From positions 219,561,234 to 219,625,233 of the forward strand of contig OY757010.1 in assembly GCA_963580285.1 (NCBI GenBank): a DNA stretch of 64,000 nt, given 5' to 3'. Source of the stretch: Lucinisca nassula. Its lineage: Eukaryota > Mollusca > Bivalvia > Lucinida > Lucinidae. Shown here piece by piece: positions 20,046 through 32,031 of this stretch. Numbering within the stretch: the first letter of the stretch is position 1; each line of letters starts with the position of its first letter. The position numbers were made by a program, and so were the translations under genes. Below the pieces are notes generated by a model. It saw nothing but the letters and a program-made list of their open reading frames with translations, searched no databases and was not told where the DNA came from.

Positions 20046-21101
20046 CCCGAATATTAGGTGCTGAAACAGGAGGCATTGTACTCAATATGCTTCTATTTTC
20101 TATTTACACTTTGTATGCTGGGTGGTGGATAATCTTGCATGCTTATCTGTCTTCTGTGGATTAATTTTCAAAAATACGCTTACAAAAAGAAAACAAATCT
20201 TACAGAAATACCATCAGAGTGTAAAACACTTAGGATCGAGAGCAGGCCCGAAGTTTTCTCGGACCTGATCTGGGTCAAAATTATTTTCAGCAGGCGACAA
20301 ATGTCGCCACTAGAAACTATACCGAAAGCTAAGACTACCTTTTATTGCAGCTTAAGATTGGTATTCCTACGCAATTTAGATGAAATCTGTTACTCTCTCT
20401 CTTCTGAATCTTACCATCATTTTTCATGTTATCGGTGACTTAAATTAATAAGCGCTCTGTGACATTGATCAATAAACATTCCGCCATCATAGTTCCATTT
20501 CCAATTTCATGGCGTCAACATTCTAATAGGCTTATGACACTTTGACTGATAGATCCAATAAGAATCGGACATTGATTATAAGGGATTAGGTTGGTAAAAG
20601 ACAAACATACACCAAAGACATATTGGTAAATAAAATCGCTACATTTGCATATAGTTTCAGCTTGGAGGGACATTTAAGCACCACAGTCGAATACATGGGT
20701 GTTCTGAAAATTTAAGCTTTACCACTATCTAGACTAATTCAGCAGACGATAGAGTGTTGATATTGTTATAATTTTTCCGAGAAAACAGGACTTAACATCT
20801 CATGCAAATTGTTTCCAATGTTTAATCCTGTTTCCTCGGAAAATATTTCAAAATGTCGTCTGCTAAAAATACCCAGCATGCAGGTCGTTAAGATAAAGTC
20901 GAATGATATGAAAGTGGCTAACGAATTCACCGCGTTCTCAATAGAGACTTGATTTGGACGAACATGACAAGGGTGAAGTATATCCAAACCAAACGGCGTC
21001 CAAGCTAAGGATTGTTCAGGGTCGTGCTGAACCCTACCAGAGGGAATTCACAATAAGTACATGAAGTCATCTATGGTGAACGCAATGTTATATAGATCAA
21101 C
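20046..21101. other. No gene; one short palindrome
   Basis: Only structure seen: an inverted repeat TTTTTCCGAGAAAACAGGAC / CCTGTTTCCTCGGAAAAT at 20772-20846. Short frames here have no recognisable domain. Confidence 0.45.
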
Positions 21102-21311
21102 TTAACCCATCTCTTGCTGAATATTCATTTAAGCCACACCCATTTCTGTCTCTCAACCAATCAAATTACTTGAGGTAATTTATTGCCACACATTCATAAA
21201 CTGAATGCCAAACAGTGTGGATCATAACCAGATGGCTTCAGAAGCCATCTGATCTGAATCTACACTGTTTGCAAAGATAGTGGTTGTCGTGAACAGCAAG
21301 ATAAGGGTTAA
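21102..21311. mobile_element. piggyBac-like hairpin MITE bounded by TTAA
   Basis: TTAACCCATCTCTTGCTG at the left and CAGCAAGATAAGGGTTAA at the right, with a central palindrome on GATGGCTTCAGAAGCCATC. Same family as 44558-44770. Confidence 0.8.
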
Positions 21312-21844
21312 TTCAGATCAAGGTAGTCGTATGAACGCAATTTAACATGGAGCAAGTTAATCTGGATGAAGACCCAAATGCAAACAAAGCACGCAGCGAA
21401 CATACCCAAAGAACAGTTACTCAAAAGTCAGTTCAGTGTAAGATTTTGTATGGTTCAGGGTATACGGAATATTGACGATTTGCGATATAAAATCTAAAGG
21501 GATTCCAAACCTGCTTAAGCGATAAGGCATATCAGGTGTTCGTCATGAAAAACCTTTGAAAGAAATAACAGAAATTGTGGCATATCGAGAGATGGCGTAT
21601 ACGCCTTTGTTCCAGAGTACCCTGAGACACTAGCTATATGGTTCTTGCAGCAGGTCAGGGAAGCAGCTATATTGAAAGTCTTCTCTTGTCTGTTTATTTG
21701 ACGGATGACAGACGGCTCAATACAGAGTAGAAATGTATCAATATAATGCCGACTAAAGATAAGTTTAATGCCAATTAACAAATACAAAAGATTATTAATT
21801 AATCCGAGACGACAGAAATGAGCTTTCGAAGCCCTCCAGTCTAA
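21312..21844. other. No recognisable feature
   Basis: Short frames only; nothing identifiable. Confidence 0.45.
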
Positions 21845-22035
21845 TCTGCTCTTAAATATAGATAGTGGGTATTCGTTATAACCGCCTCGGTGAGGCGGTT
21901 ATAACGAATACGCACAATCTATATATTGAGCAGAAATTAGAAAAATACCACGATTTTGCATCTTAATGTTTTTTTATTTTTCGGCGGGAATGTTTACACT
22001 GCATTTGTATAGGCGTGATTTCGTAATGCTCCACT
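21845..22035. mobile_element. Two-hairpin MITE, left-truncated
   Basis: Keeps the second hairpin (ATAACCGCCTCGGTGAGGCG and arms) and the right terminus GTATAGGCGTGATTTCGTAA ending near 22033. Confidence 0.75.
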
Positions 22036-22054
22036 GGGTCTGTTCAAAAGTGGC

Positions 22055-22461
22055 CTTACTGACTTCAACACTCGTAATAAATTGTTAACGGCTAATCTTC
22101 TTAATCAGGGTTATCGGTACCATAAACTACGGAAAGCCTTTTCAAAATTTTATAGACGTCATTCTGATTTAATTTCAGAATTCAATATTGGACTTAAAAA
22201 TCTCTTCTGCAACAAGGTCTATCGGAACCCGAATTTTTATGGTGACTTAGTATATAAATTAGAAAAATATATAACCGCAATGACTTCAGCATCCAATTTC
22301 GTAAAATCATTCTTCGATATAAAAAGATTGGGTACACCATAAATGTTATACGACAGACTGCGTGCATGGTAGTTAACCCAATCACGGTTGACAACTTTGT
22401 TTCCCTCTTTAATTGCACGCCGGTGGATCAGGCCTCAGATTCTATGACGGTTTCAGCGTAA
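22055..22461 (+). pseudogene. PLE reverse transcriptase, C-terminal fragment
   Basis: Matches 13556-13956 of the best PLE copy: TGACTTCAACACTCGTAATA at the left, codons for YRYHKLRKAFSKFYRR in the middle, and the GCACGCCGGTGGATCAGGCC C-terminal region. Several indels break the frame (for example near 22200 and 22260). It is 5'-truncated and continues into its own 3' UTR. No activity is expected. Confidence 0.85.
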
Positions 22462-23003
22462 AGGCTTATGTTGGTTGGTACTTGATGCTCTGTCTCTCGT
22501 TGGGCCCATCGGAGTCCAACTGCTCAAGCATATCCGTGGTTTCTTGCTGTTGAGTCCTCATGGTTGTTTCATTTCTGTGGTTGTCTGAATTTTGTGTTCA
22601 CGGAGATGTTGCAGTGATGAGTTAGGAGGCCTTCATGCAGACTGAACAAATTATTTGTCTTAATCGCGACGAGAGTAAGAGCGAGGATTGTGGTCAGGTA
22701 AGGTCGATTTAAGCCCCCAGTGGAATTCGTTTCCGCTGACCGTTCCAAGGCGGTTCTTCTGTCGCGGTTTATTTTTGTTATGGTTTGTATTTGGGTGTTT
22801 GTGTCGCTTATATTATTTTATTTTGTATAGCCTATTGGTCATTTTGTGGGAAAGTAAAAGTCCTTTTGGCTTTCCGCTATTGATGTTTCCATTAGGGTCT
22901 GTTCTTTCGTGTTTGTGTTTCTTTCCATTTGATGTCTCTGATGGGAGCTGTGGGTTAATTGTATGGATTCCTGATCATTGCATCCACTTCTATTTTCCAG
23001 ACC
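22462..23003 (+). mobile_element. PLE 3' UTR and terminus
   Basis: Collinear with 13957-14524, ending CATCCACTTCTATTTT. It belongs to the second, GTGTTTGTGTCGCTTATATT subfamily of terminal blocks that also includes 40015, 47295 and 54822. Confidence 0.85.
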
Positions 23004-23534
23004 AATTTTGAACAGTCCTGAAGATGCTCTGAAAACAGGACCTTAGCTTTATACATTCCGTTTATTTTAGACATATCACAATTTAAATAGAAGACAATTC
23101 ATACATTAAAGAATTACCCCTTTGAAGATGCGATAATCGAAATGCACCTAAACACTTTCGCCTAGACAAACCGGATGCCTACTTCTCAGAACCGGAAGTT
23201 GCGAAAGAACGGTCTTTCCATTTGAGCAATATTTCAAGCTTATCAGTGACAAATAGCGTGATGCCAGACGGCTTGATTGTCTTTTATGTTTCTCTGTACG
23301 AAAATAAATGTTTTTGTTTAAAGCGTTTGCTACAGGAATGAATTTCATTGTCCCTGATATAATTGAGCCAATGCATACCAAAATGTTTAAAACAGAACTA
23401 CAGTCTGATCAGACTTTTCTCTGTTTGCATGAGCCGCCAATAACCTCTGGATCATCCAAAGAGCAACGAGCGTGGGCCTGACAGACTCTCTGATGAACAG
23501 CATGATCTGACGTTTCACTAATCGCACAGGTCTT
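23004..23534. other. No gene; possible PLE C-terminal scrap at the left
   Basis: CCTGAAGATGCTCTGAAAAC (23014-23033) loosely resembles the codons seen after the SDS-TAP motif at 38275-38311. The remainder is unassigned. Confidence 0.35.
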
Positions 23535-23760
23535 TTCATTACAAAAACACGTCTATAAAAATACATTGTAAACTTTACTGCCCGAAAAATTTAATATGAA
23601 AAAATTTGATATTTTTCTTATTTTTGCACAATATATCGATAGGGGGTTCTCGTTATTTTTCTTATTTCTGCTCAAAATATAGTTTGTTAGAACCGCCTCA
23701 TCGAGGCGGTTCTAAGGGGTACCAACAATCTATAGTTTAGAGCAGAAATAAGAACAAGAG
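23535..23760. mobile_element. Two-hairpin MITE
   Basis: Left terminus CATTACAAAAACACGTCTAT (23535). The central palindrome runs over GAACCGCCTCATCGAGGCGG (23692-23711). The right terminus is lost. Confidence 0.7.
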
Positions 23761-23799
23761 AACCGCATGCGGGTGCCAACGCTCGGCTGCAGTTTCTTT

Positions 23800-24369
23800 T
23801 AGTTTAACAAAAATTCTCAGTTGAAAAAGGGGCATGACTGTGCAAAAAATATTTTGAGGGTTACCTCACCTGTTGGTATGAGTTCCCCTTTTCATAATGA
23901 ACAACAAGTCCGAGTTTCAAGTAAATATGTTTAGTAATGACAGAGATATTACAAATGTCCAAGTTTTTGCTAAAATTCTAAATCGAAAAAGAGGCATAAC
24001 TGTGCAAAAATATTTTAAGGGCTACCTCACCTATTGGTATGAGTTCCCCTTATCATAATGAACAACTTGTCCGAGTTTCAAGTAAATATGTTCAGTAATG
24101 ACAGAGATATTACAAAATGTCCAAGTTTTTGCAAAAATTCTAAGTCGAAAAAGGGGCATAACTGTGCAAAAAATATTTTGAGGGTTAATTCACCTATTGG
24201 TATGAGTTCACTTTTTCATAATGAACAACTAGTCCGAGTTTCAAGTAAATATGTTCAGTAATGACAGAGATATTACAAAATGTCCAAGTTTTTGCACGAC
24301 GACGACGCAGACGACGACGCCAGAGCTATGACAATGCCTCGTCATTTTCTTCGAAAACAGCCGAGCTAA
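23800..24369 (+). mobile_element. Third Helentron-like element with ~162-bp core repeats
   Basis: Three tandem repeats (TCATAATGAACAAC at 23892, 24053 and 24216) are followed by a CGACGACGACG tract, then CAATGCCTCG, an imperfect hairpin (TTTTCTTCGAAAA with CTCG..CGAG flanks) and CTAA at 24366-24369. Hairpin followed by CTRR marks a Helitron-type 3' end. No 5' end could be fixed. Confidence 0.62.
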
Positions 24370-24374
24370 AAATA

Positions 24375-24455
24375 AGGTTTATCCCCTCTAAACCCCAGTT
24401 TTATCGTATAAAAGTGGGGTTCAAATTAATACAGGTACGTTTTCGTGATGTGTAG
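24375..24455. mobile_element. MITE fragment
   Basis: CCCCTCTAAACCCCAGTTTT with AAAAGTGGGGTTCAAAT and the terminus GGTACGTTTTCGTGATG. Confidence 0.6.
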
Positions 24456-24689
24456 GATGTGTCATGCTCTGGCTCATATCATTTTCATACTCGTACATTA
24501 TAGTTCACACAAGGTTTTTTCAATTGAAAGCAAACTCGTATGATCTCTATAGCTTGGAGAATTATAAACTTCTTCAAATGGCCTTTGCATTTTGTTTTGT
24601 CATTCTGATTAGAACAACGCCAATAATCATTATGGTTTCATGGTATATTTTTATATTGATGTAAAGGATGCATTATCTTTTTTATTGTA

Positions 24690-24915
24690 TGATACATTAT
24701 ATATTTTATGTTATAGTACATTAGTTGCTTGTTTTAGGTTATGATACATTATTTATTTTATGTTATATTACATTAGTTGCATGTTTTAGGTTATGATACA
24801 TTATTTATTTTATGTTATATTACATTAGTTGCATGTTTTAGGTTATGATACATTATTTATTTTATGTTATAGTACATTAGTTGCATGTTTCAGGTTATGA
24901 TGTATTATTTATTTT
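24690..24915 (+). repeat. 52-bp minisatellite, about four units
   Basis: GATACATT recurs at 24691, 24743, 24795 and 24847, exactly 52 bp apart, with a decayed fifth start near 24899. Very AT-rich. Confidence 0.93.
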
Positions 24916-25869
24916 TGCGTAATGGAAACATTATTTATTTTTTATTATGCGATACAAATGTCCAAGCTGAACAAGTTTGTCATCTTACACATCGTACACG
25001 TAAAGCTAAAGTATAGTATACCAGTCACCAGTCCGGCCTCAGGCTATCAGGCTACCATTCTTCTTTCTGTCTTTCAAGAGTTTTGTGTTTCTTCTTTGCA
25101 GCTGGTGTTAAGTATTGGGTGGTGATGGGGTAACATGTTCCCGTAATTCATCACACATATATGATATAATTTAATTTCTTTCAGGATGGGGGATGGCAGT
25201 TGAACATCTCACTGTACGTACAGGATTAACTTTTTTTTTCAGGATAAGAACAAATTGAATACTGCCCGAATTCACTCTCAAATCTTGATACTTACGGTTC
25301 CCTAACCATATTTTAAATCATTGTGTAGCTATCCACGTTTGATAATGCTGGTTAAAGCGATATTTTATATCAATGCCTCAAACAGTTACATTAAAATACA
25401 TTGATAGACTACAAACGAACACGCGAAATAAAAGTGAATTAAAGACAATGATCAGGAGCCGATACAATTACCTCACACCTCCATTCAAGACACCAAAGTG
25501 AACGAACTTCAGTATTCACCTTATTTGCATTATCTGCTGGTTCCTAGTCTGAAGGTTATCGGTGTTGGAAAAACAGGTCACCAGACCCCCCTGACCTTAA
25601 AAGGTCAGAGGAGTCTGGTTACCTATTATTCCAATATTGACAATGTGCAAGCTGGGAGCCAGCAAGTAATGCAAATATGGGGAATAATGAAAACGCCACA
25701 AGTGGAAAGCAAAAAATGACATTCACTTACGTATAAAAAATGGCCAGATGGCTTTTCAGTATAATAAAAGATATTGGCAATTACATACATGTACATGCAA
25801 AGACGAACAATTAAAAGTATTTACTTGGGGGAGGGGTGGGGACGGGGGCTAAAATAGATTTTCAATTGC
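24916..25869. other. No gene; one hairpin
   Basis: A short perfect-looking stem (CAGACCCCCCTGACCTT / AAGGTCAGAGGAGTCTG, 25578-25617) is the only structure seen. Confidence 0.45.
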
Positions 25870-26090
25870 CAAATTCCTCGCCATTGGTTCTGTCGTGGTT
25901 AAGATAAATAATGTTTTCATTTCTAACTCATCAGTGCAACATCTCAAAGCACATCAAACGAACAACGCTGGGGACTCGACTGAAATAACGGAAATGTTGG
26001 AGCAAAAGGGAACCAAGAGTTGGATTCCGGTAGGCCCCGAGTCTGACAATATTGGTTCTCTGTCGTGATTTGATAAAATGAATTATTTCC
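25870..26090 (-). mobile_element. PLE 3' UTR fragment, copy A
   Basis: Minus-strand match to 13990-14220 (CTTTTGCTCCAACATTTC, GTTGCACTGATGAGTTAG, ACCACGACAGAACC). Lies at the left edge of duplicate A. Confidence 0.72.
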
Positions 26091-26404
26091 CTATTTACCG
26101 GTTGAAGGCTGTTTTTCAAATTTTAGATTCGATTTCATAAGATTCCATCCGATTATGATAACACATGTTCCTTATCAACACCTGATAACATTGGCTCCCT
26201 GTTCATATCCATATTTGAAAATAGGTTACTCTCTAGTAGACTGTTTGCTCACCCACCCCAATTTATTAAAAACCCAATATCAGTTTCTTCATTTCTGCCA
26301 CCAGGTAAGTGGGGCTTTATCATCAACGTAACAACATATATGATTAGGGGAATCAGAACCACCAACACAAAACATAAAGGAACCACAGCAAAAGCACCGA
26401 CTTG

Positions 26405-26675
26405 GAACGGTCAGTTAAAATTACTGGTGGGTAAAAGTAGAAGTAAAACAAAGATCAGGAATCGATACAATTAACTTACTCCACCCATCAAAGACACCAA
26501 AGGGAAGGAAACACAAACATGAAGCGATCAGACCATAATGGAAACCTAAACAAAAGAAGGCCATAAGGACAGTTACTTTCCAACAAAATGGCAAAATGGC
26601 CATCCAAAATAAAAAGACACAGGTGATACAAACAGTAAGTAACAAACAACAACACCATAAATAACCCACTATCAG
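26405..26675 (-). mobile_element. PLE 3' terminal segment, copy A
   Basis: Minus strand from ACTGTTTGTATCACCTGTGT to TTGTTTTACTTCTACTTTT near 26433, followed by a second GACCGTTCCAAGTCGGTGC start at about 26420. The terminal block precedes UTR sequence in element orientation, as in a tandem or rearranged insertion. Confidence 0.75.
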
Positions 26676-27221
26676 CCAATGAAAAGCAACGTAACATGAT
26701 GATGTCGGGTTTCCGACAGGATATACTGTCGCAAATGTTTGACGTTATCCAATCAGACGTTGCGTTACATACGCAAGTTCATAAGAATTGTGGGTATAAG
26801 CAGAACAGCTTACTATTGCTTTCACAGCCTTTGTTTGTGGAATACTTAACTACTAACGCATTGAAATGTAATATTATATTGCATGTATTTTGTTTTGCTA
26901 TTAATGGTGTTTAGGAAATTATGCAGTGGTCGCTCTTAATGTTAGGATACAGCGTCAAGGAACGTTGAAAGTATACGTCTGAAATGTCGTTTCAAAATAC
27001 GTCAAAAAGCGCCCAAAATATAATTACCAATATATATCTTAATGCTGCAATAGCTAAAAAAAACGCTGTTTTTCTCCCAATTCTTATCAACAATAAATAT
27101 TACACAAGATATTAGTTTTAAGAAAAAAAATCTAAGGATAAGTATATTTCGGTTTGACAATAAATCTTGAAAATTCAACAATTTTTTTCGGATTCCATAT
27201 TTGAGCAAGCGCACGAAAACA

Positions 27222-27420
27222 TCTACAATAAGACATGTGCGCCCATCAAAGACTCAGATCAGCCTGCGCATCCATTTTGTCTAACGAGAGACTTCTCTTG
27301 CTGCATGAAAGAGCATTGGGCCCTTAGCTATCATTAGAGCGCACAACGAAGACTATGATCAGACTGCGCGGATGCGCAGGCTGATCTAAGTCTTCGTTGG
27401 GCGCACACGTCTTATTGTAG
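27222..27420. mobile_element. Hairpin MITE with ~50-bp inverted repeats, copy A
   Basis: CTACAATAAGACATGTGCGC at the left and GCGCACACGTCTTATTGTAG at the right; inner arms share CAGATCAGCCTGCGCATCC / GGATGCGCAGGCTGATCT. No ORF. Confidence 0.85.
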
Positions 27421-28980
27421 GTTTTGTCATGCGCTTGCTCAATTTTTTCTTCTATCGTGGTTCTGTCTTCCAAACATTTTTTAAAGTGGATCCCTGTTTA
27501 GAAGGGAAACCCTATTTTAGACTGCTGTCGCCGAATGAGGTATCTTTGTCCTTGAAATCTGCATGTGACCATTTATTGCACTTGCTCGTAATTCAAAGAC
27601 GCGAAATTAAATCATAAATGAATTGTGGCTCTTGCAATACGTGGAGACAGCCTTTCTCTCGCCTCCCATTTTCTGCTACATAAGTGACAGCGCAAATCGC
27701 TTTGTGTTAATGTTAGACGACCTTTCATTGAAATTCAAGACTTAAAATCAATTATTTCAATAAATTTAAATTAAAAGAATGGAATTCCAGACGTAATCGT
27801 CCATCGGCATAATGCATATAATGAATAGCACGAGTACAAGGGTAAAAATAGCAGCTTTGTCTGAGCGAAAGCCCTGGAGACATTATGCAGGCTATGCGAA
27901 CCGAACTGAACAGTCGGAGCCGTATTCTAGACTCGTTCCTGATAAAGATTTGCTAACAGATTATCTAGGGCATGATCTGAGATGGTCACATAATATTTGG
28001 CCGATAAAAGACCTTAGGCCAAACGTCAACCAACGAATGGAGTATGTTTGAAAAATGATAGACTTCAATTATAAAATCAGCATGCCGAAGGACTTTCAGA
28101 AGGATAGAATGATGCCGAAAATAGATGATAGCTTCATATTAGGGTACAATGCAGTCGAAAACAGATCGTGTTTTTCGTATAATAGAGTCACTGCACGACC
28201 GAACCCACAGTAAGGCATGTGCGACTAGCGAAGACTTCCTGTGCTTTCTGATCAAAGTCTTCACTGATCGAATTCGCCTCCTACATCCTCCTATTTATGC
28301 AAACCTCAAGCCTAATCGCCAGAGATGGAGTACTCGTACGTGTACTATATAGGCAATATATAGGTTGGTACGAGAACTAGCAAAATTTTAACGGGATTAA
28401 ACTTAGGCTGCAAGAAAGAACAAAGGGAAACAGGCAAATCTATGCCGAAAAGGACGGTAAAATTCTGTAAAAACGTTCGTTTGAAAAACCCAGATCCCAA
28501 TCAAATCCAAATCACATTCAAATCTTTATACAATAGTAAGAAAAGTTGCAAAAGTAAGTTAAACTCGCAAACCCGAACAAGAGGTAAAGGCGCGCTTGCG
28601 GGTAATACATGTAGCTTTAGAAATGACAATTGTAAGTAGAAAGTTAAGGCAACAGGTCATTCCAAGATCAAAATATACCCAGATTCAATGAAAACGCACC
28701 ACTTTTAGAATTTTGATTTCTTTAGTTTAAGGAAAAAATGACTGATTTTTCAACTGATAAATACGATACTGTAAAGATGTCACCGAAGCATGAGTTTGAT
28801 TGACACGAATACTGCGTGATTTTCATGATGTGCATATGCACGTGCAAAATGCAAAAAAAAAAAAAAAAAATCAAACTTTTCATAATCACGATATTTTTGG
28901 CACTATATTTACTGTCATTATAAGGTCCGGATTCTTTACATTAAAAGCCAGCAAAACATTTCATTAGAATAAGCCAATAA

Positions 28981-29151
28981 CGTTGATCGTCATCGTGCCC
29001 TCGGTATGGTTGAAGGTGGGCTTTCATACCGCCAAGTTGCAGAGCATATGGGTTTGTCGGACACCACGATTGGTTGAAAGGCACAAAGCTACGGGGTCTG
29101 TGGACGAACAACAATGCCTTGGACGTGAACGTTTTACTACACGTCAGCAGA
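28981..29151 (+). pseudogene. Tc1/mariner-like transposase, N-terminal fragment (copy A)
   Basis: Matches 32045-32226 of copy B and encodes part of the DNA-binding helix-turn-helix (LSYRQVAEHMG). It lacks the first codons, has a small deletion near 29070 and ends abruptly at the duplication junction. No catalytic domain. Confidence 0.88.
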
Positions 29152-29154
29152 TTT

Positions 29155-29390
29155 TACAATTGGTTCTGTCGTGGTTAAGATAAATGTGTTCATTTCTAAC
29201 TCATCCGTGCAACATCTCAAAGAACATCAAACGAACAACGCTAGGGACTCGACTGAAATAACGGAAATATTGGAGCAAAAGAAAACCAACAGTTGGATTC
29301 CGGTTGGCCCCGAGTCTGACAATATTGGTTCTTTGTCGTGATTTGATAAATTGAATTATTTCCCTATTTACAGATTGAAGGCTGTTTTTC
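29155..29390 (-). mobile_element. PLE 3' UTR fragment, copy B
   Basis: Duplicate of 25870-26090; its left side forms the duplication junction with the truncated transposase. Confidence 0.72.
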
Positions 29391-29669
29391 AAATTTTAGA
29401 TTCGATTTCATAAGTTTCCATCAGATTATGATAACACATGTTCCTTATCAACACCTTATAACATTGGCTCCTTGTTCATATCCATATTTGATAATAGGTT
29501 ACTCTCTAGTAGACTGTTTGCTCACCCACCCCAATTTATTAAAAACCCAATATCAGTTTCTTCATTTCTGCCACCAGGTAAGTGGGCCTTTATCATCAAC
29601 ATATATAATTAGGGGAATCAGAACCACCAACACAAAACATGAAGGAACCACAGCAAAAGCACCGACTTG

Positions 29670-29945
29670 GAACGGTCACTTAAAATTACTGGTGGGTTAA
29701 AGTAGAAGTAAAACAAAGATCAGGAATCGATACAATTAACTAACTCCACCCATCAAAGATACCAAAGGGAAGGAAACACAAACATGAAGCGACCAGACCA
29801 TAATGGAAACCTAAACAAAGGAAGGCCATAAGGACAGTTACTTTCCAACAAAATGGCCAAATGGCCATCCAAAATGAAAAGACACAGGTGATACAAACAG
29901 TAAGTTACAAACAACAACATCATAAATAACCCACTATCAGCCACT
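29670..29945 (-). mobile_element. PLE 3' terminal segment, copy B
   Basis: Duplicate of 26405-26675 with few substitutions. Confidence 0.75.
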
Positions 29946-30477
29946 ATCAGCCAATGAACAGCAACGTAACATGATAATGTAGGGTTTCCGACAGGATATA
30001 CTGTCGCAAATGTTTGACGTTATCCAATCAGACGTTGCGTTTCATACGCAAGTTCATAAGAATTGTGGGTATAAGCAGAACAGCTTACTATTGCTTTCAC
30101 AGCCTTTGTTTGTGGAATACTTAACTACTAACGCCTTGAAATGTAATATTATATTGCATGTATTTTGTTTTGCTATTAATGGTGTTTAGGAAATTATGTA
30201 GTGGTCACTCTTTATGTTAGAATACAGCGTCAAGGAACGCTGAAAGTATACGTCTGAAATGTCATTTTAGAATACGTCAAAAACCGCCCAAAATATAATT
30301 GCCATATATATCTTTATGCTGCAATAGCTAAAAACGCTGTTTTTCTCCCAATTCTTATCAACAATAAATATTACACAAGATATTATTTTTAAGAAAAAAA
30401 ATCTAAGGATAAGTATATTTCGGTTTGACAATAAAACTTGAAAATTCGGATTCCATATTTGAGCAAGCGAACGAAAA

Positions 30478-30680
30478 CATCTACAATAAGACATGTGCGC
30501 CCATCAAAGACTCAGATCAGCCTGCGCATCCATTTTGTCTAACGAGAGACTTCTCTTGCTGCATGAAAGAGCATTGGGCCCTTAGCTATCATTAGAGCGC
30601 ACAACGAAGACTATGATCAGACTGCGCGGATGCGCAGGCTGATCTAAGTCTTCGTTGGGCGCACGCGTCTTATTGTAGGT
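30478..30680. mobile_element. Hairpin MITE, copy B
   Basis: Duplicate of 27222-27420 with almost no change, including the ATGCGCAGGCTGATCTAAG arm. Confidence 0.85.
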
Positions 30681-32031
30681 TTTGTCATGCGCTTGCTCAA
30701 TTTTTTCTTCTATCGTGGTTCTGTCTTCCAAACATTTTTTAAAGTGGATCCCTGTTTAGAAGGGAAACCCTATTTTAGACTGCTGTCGCCGAATGAGGTA
30801 TCTTTTGTCCTTGAAATCTGCATGTGACCATTTATTGCACTTGCTCGTAATTCAAAGACGCGAAATTAAATCATAAATGAATCGTGGCTCTTGCAATACG
30901 TGGAGACAGCCTTTCTCTCGCCTCCCATTTTCTGCTACATAAGTGACAGCGCAAATCGCTTTGTGTTAATTTTAGACGACCTTTCATTGAAATTCAAGAC
31001 TTAAAATCAATTATTTCAATACATTTAAATTAAAAGAATGGAATTCCAGACGTAATCGTCCATCGGCATAATGCGTATAATGAATAGCACGAGTACAAGG
31101 GTAAAAATAGCAGCTTTGTCTGAGCGCATGCCCTGGAGACATTATGCAGGCTATACGAACTGAACAGTCGGAGCCGTATTCTAGACTCGTTCCTGATAAA
31201 GATTTGCTAACAGATTATCTAGGGCATGATCTGAGATGGTCACATAATATTTGGCCGATGAAAGACCTTAGGCCAAACGTCAACCAACGAATGGAGTATG
31301 TTTGAAAAATGATAGGCTTCATTTATAAAATCAGCATGGCGAAGGACTTTCAGAAGGATTGAATGATGCCGAAAATAGATGATAGCTTCATATTAGGGTA
31401 CAATGCAGTCGACAACAGATTGTGTTTTTCATATTAGAGAGTCACTGTACGACCGAACTCACAGTAAGACATGTGCGACTAGCGAAGATTTCCTGTGCTT
31501 TCTGATCAAAGTCTTCACTGATCGAATTCGCCTCCTATATCCTCCTGTTTAAGCAAACATCATGCCTTATCGCCAGAGATGGAATACTCGTACGTGTACT
31601 ATATAGGCAATATATAGGTTGGTACGAGAACTAGCAAAATTTTAACGGGATTAAAGGCGAGCTTGCGGGTAATAGCTTTAGAAATGGCAATTGTAAGTAG
31701 AAAGTTGTGGCAACAGTTCATTCCAAGATCGAAATATATATACCCAGATTCAATGAAAACGCCCCACTTTTAGAACTTTTATTTCTTTAGTTTAAGGAAA
31801 AAATGACTGACTTTTCAACTGATAAATACGATACTGTAAATATGTCACCGAAGCATGAATTTGTTTGGCACGAATACTGCGTGATTATCATGATGTGCAT
31901 ATGCACGTGCAAAATGCAAAAGCATGCAAACTTTTCGTAATCACGATATTTTTGGCACTTTATTTACTGTCATTATAAGGTCCGGATTCTTTACGTTAAA
32001 AGCCAGTAAAACATTTCATAAGAACAAGCCA

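Larger units (their letters stand above)
25884..29151 (+). repeat. Tandem duplicate A (~3.27 kb)
   Basis: Collinear with 29160-32226 throughout: PLE pieces, the TTTCCGACAGGATATACTGT block, a hairpin MITE, AT-rich spacer and the 5' part of a Tc1-like transposase. The copies differ by scattered substitutions and a ~190-bp block (28396-28584) missing from copy B. Copy A ends inside the transposase gene. Confidence 0.93.

Noticed and set aside
23485..23520. CTGATGA near 23487 as a hammerhead
   Set aside because: No GAAA at the right distance and no stem I partner.
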